DNA of 64,000 nucleotides from Cadophora sp. MPI-SDFR-AT-0126 (taxonomy: Eukaryota > Ascomycota > Leotiomycetes > Helotiales > Ploettnerulaceae): positions 1,922,001-1,986,000 of the forward strand of contig JAGMVK010000001.1 in NCBI GenBank assembly GCA_020747065.1, written 5' to 3'. Position 1 is the stretch's first letter. Each line of letters starts with the position of its first letter. A model generated the notes under the pieces. The model saw only the letters and a program-made list of their open reading frames with translations. It had not been told where the DNA came from and searched no databases. Positions 43,456-55,266 of the stretch are shown here, one piece after another. Both the position numbers and the translations under genes were made by a program.

Positions 43456-44565
43456 ATGGCTCCAACCAGTACCAGATCGTCGTCTATCTCCTCGGCGTCA
43501 ACCACCAGCTCCAAGAATTCGGACACCTCTATCAAGAAGAAATTCGGATGCAGCTTCCCGAACTGCGGAAAGTCATTCTCCAGATCTGAGCATCTTCATC
43601 GCCATGCTCTAAACCACAAAGATGGCAACAACACATGTCAAAGATGTAGCGCGCATTTCCGTCGCCGTGACCTGCTTGGTAAGTGTGACTCTGATCTGAC
43701 CCGAAATCTGGGTATTTCCCGCCTGAACTCAATTCTAATCCCCGTGCTAGACAGACATATGGCTCGCCACAAGGAAAAGGATGACGAAGCTGGAGGAGAA
43801 GGCCTGGGAGTTTTGGCAACCAGAAAGAGACTTTGGAGGGACTCGGATGGAAATATCGTCAATGCCAGAAGACCCTCGTACACGCCAACCCAGGACGGCA
43901 CCAAGAGACGCCAATTGAGTCAGAGCAGCAGTCGAAAGGACTCGACCGCGAGCTCATCCAGCTCCTTCAGCGATGAGGACTACAAGCTGCCTCAATCCAG
44001 AGGAAAATCCACCCTCCTCACACCAACAGTCCCAATGTCGAGAACAGGCTCAGCACAATCCACAATAGTCGTTGACACCAGTTCGTCAGGATTCGCAAGG
44101 AAGCAAGAAGAAGACGTCGACCAGCCATCCTGGCTACGCATGTCTACCCTCCCATCCCCACCAATCTCCGAATCACAATCAGCCGGACAGAGCCCCAGTT
44201 CCGAATTAGAGGAGCTCGACACGCTATATGAAGACTCGTGGCCGGTCATGCACGAGGGCCTTCCTGAGATTGTCAACAACAGTCCGGTTATGGGACGCCA
44301 GTCCGAATACCCCGCTAGTCCAACCTGGGGACCTCAACCGTTCCAAACGTTCATGGGAGCTATGGCGGAGCTGCCCTACGATGACATTTTCAAGCCCGAA
44401 ACAGGCTTATACGATTGGCAGGCGTGGAACAGCCAAGTGCTGATGTCTAGGTGTCGGGAAGAGAAGTTCGAGCCGTTTGAGAAGCGGGGTGAGAGGGAAT
44501 GGAGTTCTTCATACCCAGCACAAGAGGGGGCTTTTAGAAGGACGTTTGGTTTGAGTACTTGTTAG
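43456..44565 (+). CDS. C2H2 zinc-finger transcription factor, short form
   Basis: Exons 43456-43678 and 43751-44565 give 345 residues. A Ser/Thr-rich N-terminus leads to two C2H2 fingers: C-x4-C-x12-H-x3-H (CGKSFSRSEHLHRH) and C-x2-C-x12-H-x3-H (CQRCSAHFRRRDLLDRHMARH is the spliced form). The intron lies inside finger 2 and its removal makes the spacing canonical. The fingers are followed by GGEGLGVLATRKRLWRDSDG, a linker I associate with larger fungal C2H2 regulators that also carry a fungal-specific regulatory domain. Here that domain is absent and the rest is Ser/Pro/Glu-rich. The intron is 72 nt, a multiple of three without a stop, so retention would insert 24 residues into finger 2. It is nuclear; target genes are unknown. 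Confidence 0.9.
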   Translation: MAPTSTRSSSISSASTTSSKNSDTSIKKKFGCSFPNCGKSFSRSEHLHRHALNHKDGNNTCQRCSAHFRRRDLLGKCDSDLTRNLGISRLNSILIPVLDRHMARHKEKDDEAGGEGLGVLATRKRLWRDSDGNIVNARRPSYTPTQDGTKRRQLSQSSSRKDSTASSSSSFSDEDYKLPQSRGKSTLLTPTVPMSRTGSAQSTIVVDTSSSGFARKQEEDVDQPSWLRMSTLPSPPISESQSAGQSPSSELEELDTLYEDSWPVMHEGLPEIVNNSPVMGRQSEYPASPTWGPQPFQTFMGAMAELPYDDIFKPETGLYDWQAWNSQVLMSRCREEKFEPFEKRGEREWSSSYPAQEGAFRRTFGLSTC

Positions 44566-45632
44566 TTTGCCCATTCTGGCAGGTTGGCAGAGGCGTATTG
44601 GTTAGAGTCATCAGATAGAGCATCTAGAATCAATCAAAACATTGAAGCCAAAAACATTGCAATTCCAATTCCCAATCCCTATTCACGCCCGATCATTCGT
44701 GGTATCATCTTGAAGTGACTCTTTTAGGCCTCATAGACTAATAATACCTGCGATACTGTCGTCACCGAGAATCCAGGATCAACGTTGCAGACTTGAGATT
44801 ACCAATTGCCGTCGCCGACGGCGCATGCGGCGTATCGACCTGCCATCAAAATTATCACCTCGAGACGACACGAGTCTCGTCCGCTGCACTTCAGTCTTGA
44901 GTCGCGCGTCATCGCCGCAGTCGGCATCCAGGGTCCTCGTAGTCCTCCACAAACACGTCCCAAGTAGGTACTCCGTAGGTAGGCTAGCACAACGGCAAGA
45001 TAAGCAAGACAGGGAAAACAAGCACGCAAGACACAACCTGGCTGAAGCTTTGGGGCCCGCCCGTTTTGGGGCCATCCCAATGATCGAAATCGTTGCCCGT
45101 GCACGCTTGCTCGCTACCCCACTTGGCCTCGAGAGGAGGATCGGAATGGGGCGATACGTTAATTAGCCGGCGAGGGGGAGGCAGGGTTTTGGTCATCGCT
45201 CTCGTGGAGGTATGGGCCAGGGATTCTCGAGGGAAGACAGGAAATATGGGGTTGGATATGTGCGCATGATTCAAATCCCGGCCTTTAGATAGGGTGTCGA
45301 AACTATCGGACCGGCGTTCATCGATAGCGTCTCGAATTGGTAACTGATTAGGTAGTATTGAAGATCTCTCGTGGTCGTTTCAAGATAGCTGTTGTAACGT
45401 TCTGTTATCATTTGACGGCATTGCACCTCTTGTCAAGAATGTATCTATTGGATGTAGAAGTAGGCTGGCTGGTTATTGTCTATGATCCTCTTAACGGGCT
45501 TGTACTTGAATCATGTGTTGACAAACATGTCTCCTTTGACTTTGGAGAGTGAAAAAACATTGACGCTCTCAACAGATCAGACATCCATGGTCCTCCTCTG
45601 TTCCGAGGAGCCAATATCAAAGGGGACAGCGA
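44566..45632. other. intergenic, convergent 3' regions
   Basis: Short frames on both strands; no domain. Nothing else seen. Confidence 0.55.
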
Positions 45633-46898
45633 CTAAGAGTCGTACGTTCCTCCCTCGAGACGATAGTGGAAACTTTTGGTGGCATGCTCACTCACCTCTA
45701 GCTCAACGCCTGAGCCGAATGCTACTGAGAGCTTCTCATTCACATATCCGCGAATATCAGGATGCTTTGGCTTGGACCATCGGTTCATATCTTTGTTTGG
45801 AGGGCATCCAATACCATAGACATGAAGTTCCTTGAGTTTTGGGAAACTCGCGGACAGGAGAGTCGGAAAGAGATGGTCTATGAATCTGTCTTCCATAGGT
45901 AGTCCGTATTGGAAAGGCCCCCAACGACCGCGACAATCAGCTATATTAGTCGCAGTAGGTTCTAACCCTTGCTCAATCGTCAAGCACTGAAGTGTCAAGC
46001 AGGTGGACAGGATGAACGATGCCCATTCCTGGTATCTTGCTTCATCGATAGATGGTGACCACCTCGCGTTGTCTTCTTCATCTTGGCCCACGCTTCGAAG
46101 AATCAGCCGTCTGAGGTTACCGCATCGTCCCTCGAGTCGGCGTAGATGACCCCTCATTGGGCCAGGATGTCTGACTATAGGGTTTCCTTGATCATCGTCC
46201 ACCTCAGGTATCAATGACAGGTCGCCCATGTTGTAAATGTCATTGTCATGGAACTGTCCATAATCCTGCAAGTTTTCGACGTCGAGCGAAATCCAATTCT
46301 CTGGATTGGATGAAAGCAGGGCTGCTCGAACGAAAGCATATGACATCTCGCCAATAAGCCGAATGTGCTTGGCGCCAAGAAACAACGGAGGAGGAGGGAT
46401 CAATTCCGGTAGCCACGCGGAAGATGCAAAGTCCAAGTACTTCACTGATGTGCAAGGCTTCCCGTAGAGGCTCGTCGCTGGGTAATGTTTCAGCTACTTC
46501 ATCCCAACGGTCAAAATATGTCCAAGTAAGTCGGACGACTCGCTTTCCTAGCTCTGGATGCAGTTTGAGAGCCTCCACGAACATGTCTTGTCGCTTGTGG
46601 CATGTCTGTCGCCTGTTGCCCAAATGGGCGTAGGGGTTCTCGGAGATGAGGGCAACCGTGGCCCGGGTTGATGGGAACAATCCTGGCAAGTTGTGGACGC
46701 TGATATCAACATCATAGTAAAGAGCATGAATCGCGAGTCCATGTAGCGAGGAGCAACTCTGGGCTATCGTTGTCAGTCTCAACGTCTCCGATTAAGATGT
46801 GGCTGCCTACCAAGAGCCAAAAGGTCATGGGCATCGCAGTTGCGTGCAACCTGCTCTTGAAGCTTAGGCACTAGGTTCATGAATTGTGGGAACGACAT
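45633..46898 (-). pseudogene. F-box-type protein gene with one-base frameshift
   Basis: Exon 1 (46898-46811) and exon 2 from 46763 are joined by a 47-nt intron that restores AHDLLALAQSCSSLHGLAIH, an F-box-like end. The frame then runs well through YFDRWDEVAETLPSDEPLRE to ALHI at about 46447. From 46445 the coding text continues in another frame (KYLDFASSAWLPELIPPP, GEMSYAFVRAALL, NLRRLILRSVG) to 45633. Skipping the single base 46446 joins the two parts. No GT-AG intron with good signals does so; the only phase-compatible donor is GTTGGG. It is either a recent pseudogene or an assembly error. If intact it would be a 400-residue F-box protein with LRR-like helices. Confidence 0.7.
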
Positions 46899-49887
46899 GG
46901 CCAGCCATTGTAACTTGGTGGTTGCGTTGACGGTGGCGAAGAGAGTTAATGGTGAGCTGAAGGTGTAATCTTGTAGGCAGCGAGGTTGAAGAGAGAAGAA
47001 AGCGATGTTAATTCCAACGAAAAGGATATAGGGGACAGGACACGTGATCGCGTGGGAATGTTTACCTGAAAGGTCGTGCTGGAAATTTGTTGTAAGCAAG
47101 TCTACGTAGAAAGGGACATTTCCATGACCGATGAGCGTCTTGCGCGATGTATAAGAAGGAATGTACATTGAAATTCCGACCAAATTAAAGGGTAGACTGT
47201 GTTCAGTGCCGTAGTATGATGTACTCGGCTGCGCTATGCTTCCTCCCTGTCAGTAATGAATTTTAACTTAGAAGGAGGGGTTGAAAGTCATCTGTTTCAA
47301 ACCTTGGTAATGGTGAGAAAGTAGACATGATAGGAGATCTGTTTTTGACTCTCATCAAAAGTTGATCATAATCCCTCCCGGGGATCACCTACAATATTCG
47401 TCGTTCTATATAGAAATCCCCATTGGCAACGCCAAGCCCTTTGAGATTATCATTGCAGCTTCCAAACTTGGTTCATACTACAGCACCGACCCAAAGAACC
47501 GTTCGACGGCTGCCCTTATACAGCTCACTTGCTCCTTTATACCCCTTCGATATGCTGGGTACGCACTCTAAGATGCGTATGTCTGCAAAGGCTCAAGAGT
47601 CCGCTTCAGGTTTTGAAGGATAGCCACAGCCTCGTGTCAGTTACTTGCTGATCCACCGATGCTATCGAATGCCGGGATGAGATTGTACGCGACTTTGATG
47701 GCACACGCACTTCGTCTTGGTGAGGAGGTCGAGGGCGAGACGGTTCAAGATTCCCGTCTCGTAATGGTGCTCTAAGTTCGGCTTATCCAATCGAACATTC
47801 TGTTAGTACCCAGATCCGCGAGGCCCATCCTCTGAGTCGGTGAATTTGAACATTGGACTCCTGGAGCCGAGGGGAGGGAAGTCTGAAGACAGAGTTGAAG
47901 CTAGCCCTCCAAGGATGAAGGTGACTAAGCTTCAAGGCTAGCCAATGAAATGCCAAAGCACTGTGCAGGGGTGTCAATACCATCATCATGTCTGTCTGGA
48001 CCCCTCCCTTTCTGCTCTTCATCTTATAACGAAAATCGGGCTTCAGATCACAGCTCTGATCAAAGTATTTAAACGCTCTCCGTACAAGCAGAGGCCAGCA
48101 TCTCATCTTCATTTTGCCCTTTGTAGTCTCCACCCTTCTCCCAGCGTGGACGTCTCGAAAGAGGATCAGAGACATTTCCAGCCACTAAATTATCAACCAC
48201 AAAAGAGATCACTGTGTGAGATGATGAGCATTCCAATTTTGTATACAGTCCCCCATTCTCGATCTCATCACTTTCCTATACAGGATAGACGGAGTGCTCG
48301 TGAATTCAAGTCTTTCACAAGTGGAACTGAACCCCAAACTCCTCGCCCCTGATGCCCAACGCAGAAATGCCCCCATTAAAAGCTTCCACACTTCTATCAT
48401 TCCTCGCTGCATTCATGTGGCCTTAGCAACGCCCCTGAAGAGGCGCTGTTGTGTGTTCTGATCGTGGTCTTTTAACACCAAATGCTCTGAATTCTATTCG
48501 TTCTTCATGGTGTCCATTTCAAATCCTCTTCCTTCACCACATATTCTCCTTATGCTCAACCTTCACAGCGTTTTCTTCTCGCCATCTACACTTTCCATTA
48601 GTTCCAAACTTCTGCCTCTGCCAAAGTGTCAACTCACACAGGACGACCAGCATGATCATATGTCAACCCAGGAATTCCACTTTCCGTCTCCCTCCTATCC
48701 AATGGCGAGCTATTCCCCGAGCAAATCTGAGCAGTCTTCTTCCTATACATCGCTTGTTGTGTCTCGTCAGGAACATACGTTTCGGGCCGTTGCGGACCGC
48801 ACGATTGCCAGTTCCCTGCTCTGGGTGGAGGTGGAACCATTTCGGCTTTCATACGGGTCATACAAGATCCCATCGTGAATGGCTGTTAGCAAGGCTATGG
48901 AAGTTGATCTGGGCTGTTTGTGACTGAAGCGAGGTAAAGATGAGTAAACAGCAAGATGACAACCGCTTTGAGGGGTGACAAGGTCTTTAACCGGAAAACA
49001 TCGTGACAAGGCCACGCAAACAAGAAAATAAGGTGAGGGGTTGAGAGGCACAGAGAAATCTAGCTTTTCCCTTGGTTTGTGACGCGGTGGCAGTGTGGGG
49101 TCTCGGAAAACGGATAGATGGAGGGATCGGCACTAAAGGGTCTGGGGAAAGGGTCGGACCCCCGGATCTCAACTTGAAATGGCGTGGTTTTTGTGGAGGA
49201 ACCAATGAGGACATCTAAATGTGAGAAATCGTTCGGGAGTTATCACAAGCTTCTTACGCGGCGTGTTTGCGTTTGGTCAAAGGGCTTGGCTATCGCTCTC
49301 AGGCGTACTTCCGAAGAGGCGAAAATTGAAGCTTTTTCACGGTGCACGGGAGGCGATGAGACCGAAGGTCGAGTCAACAGACGTATTGTTTTGGGTTATT
49401 GAGAAATGATCAAATTGACATATCGAATACTGGAGAAGCCATTTTCAAGTCAATCAAGTTAAATTACACTGCACAGCTCTCGAGGAAGCGGACCACGGGT
49501 TGCAGACAACTTGATGCTGACGACCCAGATATTCCGCACGGTTCGAATCTGATTTCAAAGACCTCCCTCAATACGAATAGTCGTGCGGTTCCATTTCCCA
49601 TTGTTGTTCTCACTTCTAGTTGTCCAATCTCAAATTTCTTGTAAGACAAGTTTTCAGGTCTCCTTCGCGCCTACACAAGGTTGGTCAAACACTTCCAGTG
49701 GGTTGTCTTTGTTATCAGTGTGTCGGAGTTCAGGACGATTGGCCTTTTCCTGCGTCCAAGCACTTCGGCAGAATATTACAAATATTGATTTCGCTGTATA
49801 CCTATCTATACAAACGCTGAGGTTCAACAACAAACTCACGCTAAGAACTACCTTTGCCTTTCTACGCTTCAAGTTGCCATATTCCGC
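46899..49887. other. 3 kb without a supported gene
   Basis: Short frames on both strands, several Ser/Pro-rich as expected by chance in CT-rich DNA. No domains or splice chains recognised. Confidence 0.55.
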
Positions 49888-50681
49888 TCAGTCTTCCTTG
49901 TCCTTCCGTGGTTTCTTCCAGGTATCAAACCCAACGGATCTTTTAAACTTTCCCAGGCAGCCAACCTCCTCATTGCCTAGAGTTTCGATACCATTCCTAT
50001 GTTCAATATCTTCCTCATGCTCCACGTGCAGGGCAACATCCCCACCTTCCTCACTTTCGCTCGCATCACTGCCATTGACGTCTTCCACTGCTTCAAGCCT
50101 GGTCATTCCCTCATCATTGTCAAGATCAGAACTGTCCACCACCTCTTCTGGCATAACCTCCTGACTCATGATTGAGCCGCGTTTGGGAAGAGTCATTACT
50201 ACCTTCTTTGAACCAAGACCCACAATCGGACGTCCGTTGGCTGTTGTTGGCTCCTCTCCCGGTGCGAGTTCTCCTACGGAGAGTCGACGCATCCCATACT
50301 CTGTTGGCTCGCGCGCAGCTTTGGAAATCAAGCGCTTACTGACTTCCTCGCACCCTGATTTTCCGACGCTATAGGCGGGAGGATCTTCAGAGGCTTCCGT
50401 GTTTGTGGGAACTGAAGAGTTTGGTGCGGTTCTCGAATCTGCTCGGTCCTGGCGTGGTGATGGTACATTACCAAACGTTCTGGATGTTGTGTTTGCTCTC
50501 TCGGGAATTGCTCTTGGTTGGGGGCCTCTTGAACCAACAACAAATCTTCCGACTCAACGACTCCTGGAGTTTTGGTCAGTTTGGTAGGGTGGTAATGTAT
50601 GGAGTAGAAGTCGTGGTATACTTGTAGAGTGGCTAACTCGGTTAATGGATATCTAGTGGTAGGCCTGGTGATTCGATTCAA
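49888..50681 (-). pseudogene. disrupted acidic protein of unknown function
   Basis: Two coding-like frames overlap near 50335. The upstream one ends KILPPIASENQGARK. The downstream one runs SKRLISKAAREPTEYGMRRL, then GKFKRSVGFDTWKKPRKD after a long acidic stretch (Glu/Asp/Ser-rich). They differ by one base with no clear intron; a GTAAGC donor exists, but its matching acceptor would remove coding-like text. It is probably a decayed or frameshifted gene. The plus-strand frame opposite is its shadow. Confidence 0.35.
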
Positions 50682-51904
50682 AGCGAATGGGATGTTGATA
50701 CAATAATTGGACGAGGTATGGAACTGGTAGCGACTGTGTATATGGATCTTGATGTTTAGAAAGAAGACTAGCTTTTGTCAAACTACAATAATTTGGATGA
50801 CGTGGAACGCCTCGTTCTTTTCTGGCAACGACGGAGCTGAAGTGAGTTACTAAGGAAGGAGCGATGGCGGACTCCTATTGTGCTTGCTAAACTTCGACAG
50901 AGGTATCGAGATGACATGCAAGGTGCATGCCTCGCAATATACGCCAAAGGCTTCCATTTCAGACATTTCCAGTCCTCATTTGAATGTATCGATAGATTTG
51001 TGCAGTGATCTATTCTCTCCCAAAGGAAATTACGACATGTCAAAGAGGTGATGTTCCTTCTCAACCCCACATGCTTCTTCGATTCTCCTATTGAACGGTA
51101 ACTTCACCAAACCTCGAAAAAGTTCAAGGCATCTGCTAGAAACGGGTTTCCAAGCTGTGGGGAGGAATATCAGGGACAATTAGAACGGTAAGAAAGGTAT
51201 TGATCTTTGCAACACGTGAAAGTTTTGATGCCGGGAATAGTTCAAGAATTATTCATTGAAACCCAGAAACAACGTGCATTTCATCGAACATGTGAGTGTT
51301 CTAAGATTGTCGAAGTTCGGGATACATTGAAGTATGGCCTTACTATAGCTCATTTGGCTGGTTTATCTGGTTAACACTGTCACGTTTTCAGAAGCGAGGG
51401 TGAACAGCACTCTTCCCTTAGCACACGATGCCAATCGAGTCAAGGTGAGGCCGTGGTGTTCCCTAGGACCCTCACAAAAGTCCCGCACTTGGAATTGCAT
51501 TTCAATGTGCTGGCAGTAGTGATGCTGCCAAGTCTAGAGAAACAGCACTGGAAGGCACACTCACAAAAACTTCTCCCAGTGCAAAGCCACTGACCTCTGA
51601 AGTCTGGGAAAGCAGGGGAAGTTCCCAAAGTGCAATTATAGAATCTCTAGATTCATTGAAGACGTAGTGAATCCTTCTATTTCAAGCTGAGACTGGCAGG
51701 AGAGAGGTCCTCCGCCTGACGATGCCCGACGGCTGAGTTCTAGTCTAAGTATAGTCCAATTCACCACATAATTTTCGATTATGAAGGATCCAAGCCGTTC
51801 ATGAGGACCGCATCGGCGAGGATTGTTCTCGAAAATGAATTGTGAGCCAAATAAAGCGCTACACCTCCTGCATGGTGATCATAATCGTGGCTTCATGATC
51901 AAGG
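50682..51904. other. intergenic, no supported gene
   Basis: Short frames only (for example 95 codons on the minus strand at 50.8-51.1 kb). No domains. Confidence 0.55.
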
Positions 51905-52546
51905 GTGGAAGCGAAAGAGACGGACCAAAGTAGATTCTGCCCAAGCGGCCATATCTCAGGCCGTGTCGGGCGTATAACCTCAGCTGGAAGACCATGAGAA
52001 GCATCAGATGACAATAAAATTCTCAGCCATACGGGAAGAATCGTAGTCTATGAAAACCCTTGTCCCGTAGAGGGGCAAATACGATCCGATCTAGTGACAG
52101 CCCAAATTCCTCGCAAGCTCCACCAAGACCTTTGAGTGGACGAGAAGCAAGCCAAAAACGCCAAAGATATCATTAAACAATTGTGGAAACTATCTGCCAC
52201 TAGCGAAGATGTGCTTTAAGGCGGGAAGGCACCGCAAGGAGTTTTCACTGGTGTCAACCATGTTCCTCACAGCGCCCTGGGATGTCTTGAATTCTGTGAC
52301 GGAGTGGAGCATGATGACAATTTCAGAGAAAGAAACTCGCAGGAATCGAGGTATTCCGTTTCAGAGAATCTAATTTTGGGGTCTGCTTCAATAGTCTGAT
52401 GTATGTTTGTGCCAGGGAATCAAAAAGGCTATGACGACGAAATGGCTGCCACCCTTTCAGCCCCTATTCGCAATGGAGGCTACCGTGCTCGGATGATCCC
52501 ATCTCCGGGTAAATCAATAGAGACAGAGCAGGAGGCCAACGAGTGA
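51905..52546 (+). pseudogene. decayed reading frame, identity unknown
   Basis: One frame of 214 codons reads as plausible protein but is broken by stops at 51995, 52133, 52217 and 52397. Segments include GRIVVYENPCPVEGQIRSDL, KNAKDIIKQLWKLSATSEDV, GVFTGVNHVPHSALGCLEF and YDDEMAATLSAPIRNGGYRA, ending at a TGA at 52544. A frame with such coherent text and few stops suggests a relic. I could not name the family. Confidence 0.4.
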
Positions 52547-55266
52547 AGTAAGAGCCCAAGTTCGTCGAGGCTAACAAAACAAAGAAAAAGGCAGACGAGG
52601 ACTGCGCGAGAGGTTGGGAATCGTGACCTTAACGCCCATAAAACTTGCCGTGTTGTTACACGGCTCGTCTCCACATGCACTTGCAGTTCGTTCAATTCTA
52701 GTCTCATTCGCCCAACGAGAGGACGAGGGCCGGCGTCTCAACCCAGTCCAGAAGCACACCACTTCATGATTGAGGCACGATGAGAAGCCTCACTAAGGCA
52801 AGACCGAGCTCGGTTTCAAGTAGCCGATGAAGATAATTGTCTTTGCTGCAGGCAGGCCTTGGACACAGACCGCTGTGGTTGCCCCAATCTTGGGTTTTGG
52901 AACTGGCTCGCCCTCTCTCCTCCCTCCTAGCAAAGAATATTTGCAGATTGACATTGTCGATCGCTGGGGTGGCATTCGTTCAACGCGTACTCAGCTCTTC
53001 CAGCCACTGCATGGAGGCTTCGGCAAGAGGCTTTCTGTGAACCTCTTCGACACCATCCGAGCTTTGACGATGCAGAAAATAGCCCCCATGACCTGAAAGA
53101 AGTAAGCCCGTTACCAAATATCAGTTCAGGGACGGGACGGCAAGCTGTTGATCTTCTTGGACGCTGGGACACAGGGATTCTGCTCGGTACCGTTGAATGA
53201 CTGGCATATCGACTTTAGGCAAAATCGTGGGCTGCACAGCAAAGGATCAAACGTCCCCAAGTTGGACTGCGAAATGCTAAAAGTCTCCAGGATGGGAACC
53301 AAGCCAACGATATCGACATGGGGATCAGCATGCTCCGCAACGTACGAGGGAAAGCGTTCATCTGAACGGCAAGTCGCCGACCTCATGTGTTTGGACAATG
53401 AACGAGGACTAGCAATCGGACAATAAATCCTTCAGACGGATCCTCCCGGAAGGTGTCCGCTGCCCCTGTGGTTCCTATTAATCGATATGGTGGTGGTGTC
53501 CGTATTGTGTGTCATCGTCCTAGATGAAGTTGACGATTGATGATGGGATGAGGTTGAGAATGTGGTTGATATCCCTTCCTGTGCATTGGGCTCGAGCAGA
53601 CCAAAGCGCAAGACCTAAAGTGGAAAGGCTGCCAAGAAACAGAAGCTAAATATATTCCACCTCACCTCTCATGCATTCATGACCTGCATCCTCAAATTCC
53701 ACGTGGGGAAAGTTAATCTATTTCGCTGTCCATCAGCCGTCTGTCAGCAATGGATATCAAACAGGGCTACTTGCACGTCCATATGCGAGATATGAGTGGC
53801 CCGTCGAAACCTGTCGAAGCCTCGTCCTCGTGTTCTTCGAGAGGCAGGAGATGGTGATCTGGACCACAGAAGAACACGTCGACACGGCAAAGGATAGGAT
53901 TACAAATGCCCAATGTCTGTATCAACCAAACGGTCCAGCTTACTCGGTCCCGGGGATACCATTCTTCCTTCGGATACTTGTCTAGTTATACAATTGCGCC
54001 ATTAGCCTGTGCTATGTATCGACCGTACCGCTCATATTCCCCGCCGTTCCATAGGCTCCGAAATCATATTCTGCCAATTTGGTATCCCGATCAGTATCGC
54101 TTTTGCGGTCCTGTTTCTGCAGGGCGGAATTCGAACTATTTCGTACCCCATCAAGGCTTTTGAGAACCTTGCTTGGGTCGCGAGGTCAACGGAGAAGGTG
54201 GTTGGCTCTGGAGCCTCGCCCTTGTCCTTTCGGACATACTAATGAGCCGTCTATCATCTCATGTGCCGTTCGAGTCAGATTGGTGGTTGTGGTGTGTGCC
54301 ATTTGTGGTTGTCGACCCGTCAGCTTGCTCGATGACTTGGAAACTATACGTCCAGGGATAGCCAGGCTTGTGCTCGAACTCTCAGACTTGATCACACCAT
54401 TTCTTCTAACGCGAGTATTCAAAACCTCTCATTCGAAAGCATGATGACAGTCTTGTAGCTTTGGCTTTGTCAGAGGGGGTTGATTGACAAGGTTTCGCAG
54501 GTCGCCGGTAGGTATTTCGATCCGCGGCCGGATTATCCCACTGTCTTCCGTTGAACACACCTTATTACTTTCATACAGAGCGGTATATTGTCACTTCCCA
54601 TCGGGCGATTTCTCGCAAATGTCTAACATCGGTTTGTGGAAGAATCTTTACGGGAAACGTGTAAGTGCATGTATTCCTTCCTGGGTCATGCCAAGCTCCC
54701 ATCCGCGTCAAGTGGCGGTCAAGGGGCTGTTCAGGTAGCTCTCAGTGGCGTTTATATATTATACCCTTGGATGCATTTGCTTCGACATATGGCTTCGTTT
54801 TGATTCTGCACTTTCCGTCCTCAAGATCGCGCTAGTTGCAGAACAACATGCATGATCATCCCATACATGCCTCTCAAAGGATAGATCCAGTCGTGGAGTC
54901 AAGCAGGAACGGATGTTCTGCCCGTCTTCGCGATCAGCTTCGTCCAAGCGTGCAGCTGTACATACGGGCAAGCTTAAAAGTTTCTTGCGTGTGGACTGGA
55001 CTTTGGTATCTGGGCGAAATACGGCTGGATTTCTTCCTCTCGGCCCTACAAGGATTCCGAAGTCCTATTCAGAACAAGATCTTCATGTCTATACTCTCGC
55101 TATACGAGAAGCAGCATGGGTAGCTGATTAGTTGGGCTTGAGGAGGCCTAAAGGGCCCGTTCTGTTGTCCTCCTCATAAGTTGATAAGTGGCAGATAGCC
55201 CCCTCACTCTCTCTCAACCAAATTCAACAATTCGATCTTTTCTTTCACCCAGATTAATTTGGATCA
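52547..55266. other. 2.7 kb without a supported gene
   Basis: Several frames of 80-120 codons, one with a hydrophobic stretch near 54.08-54.13 kb (IPISIAFAVLFLQGG), none with a recognised domain. It could hold more relics. The last 80 bp are a CT-rich leader for the oxidase gene. Confidence 0.5.

Noticed and set aside
49583..50164. 193-codon Ser/Leu-rich plus-strand frame
   Set aside because: It mirrors the acidic minus-strand frame; Ser-rich text is the expected complement of Glu/Asp codons.
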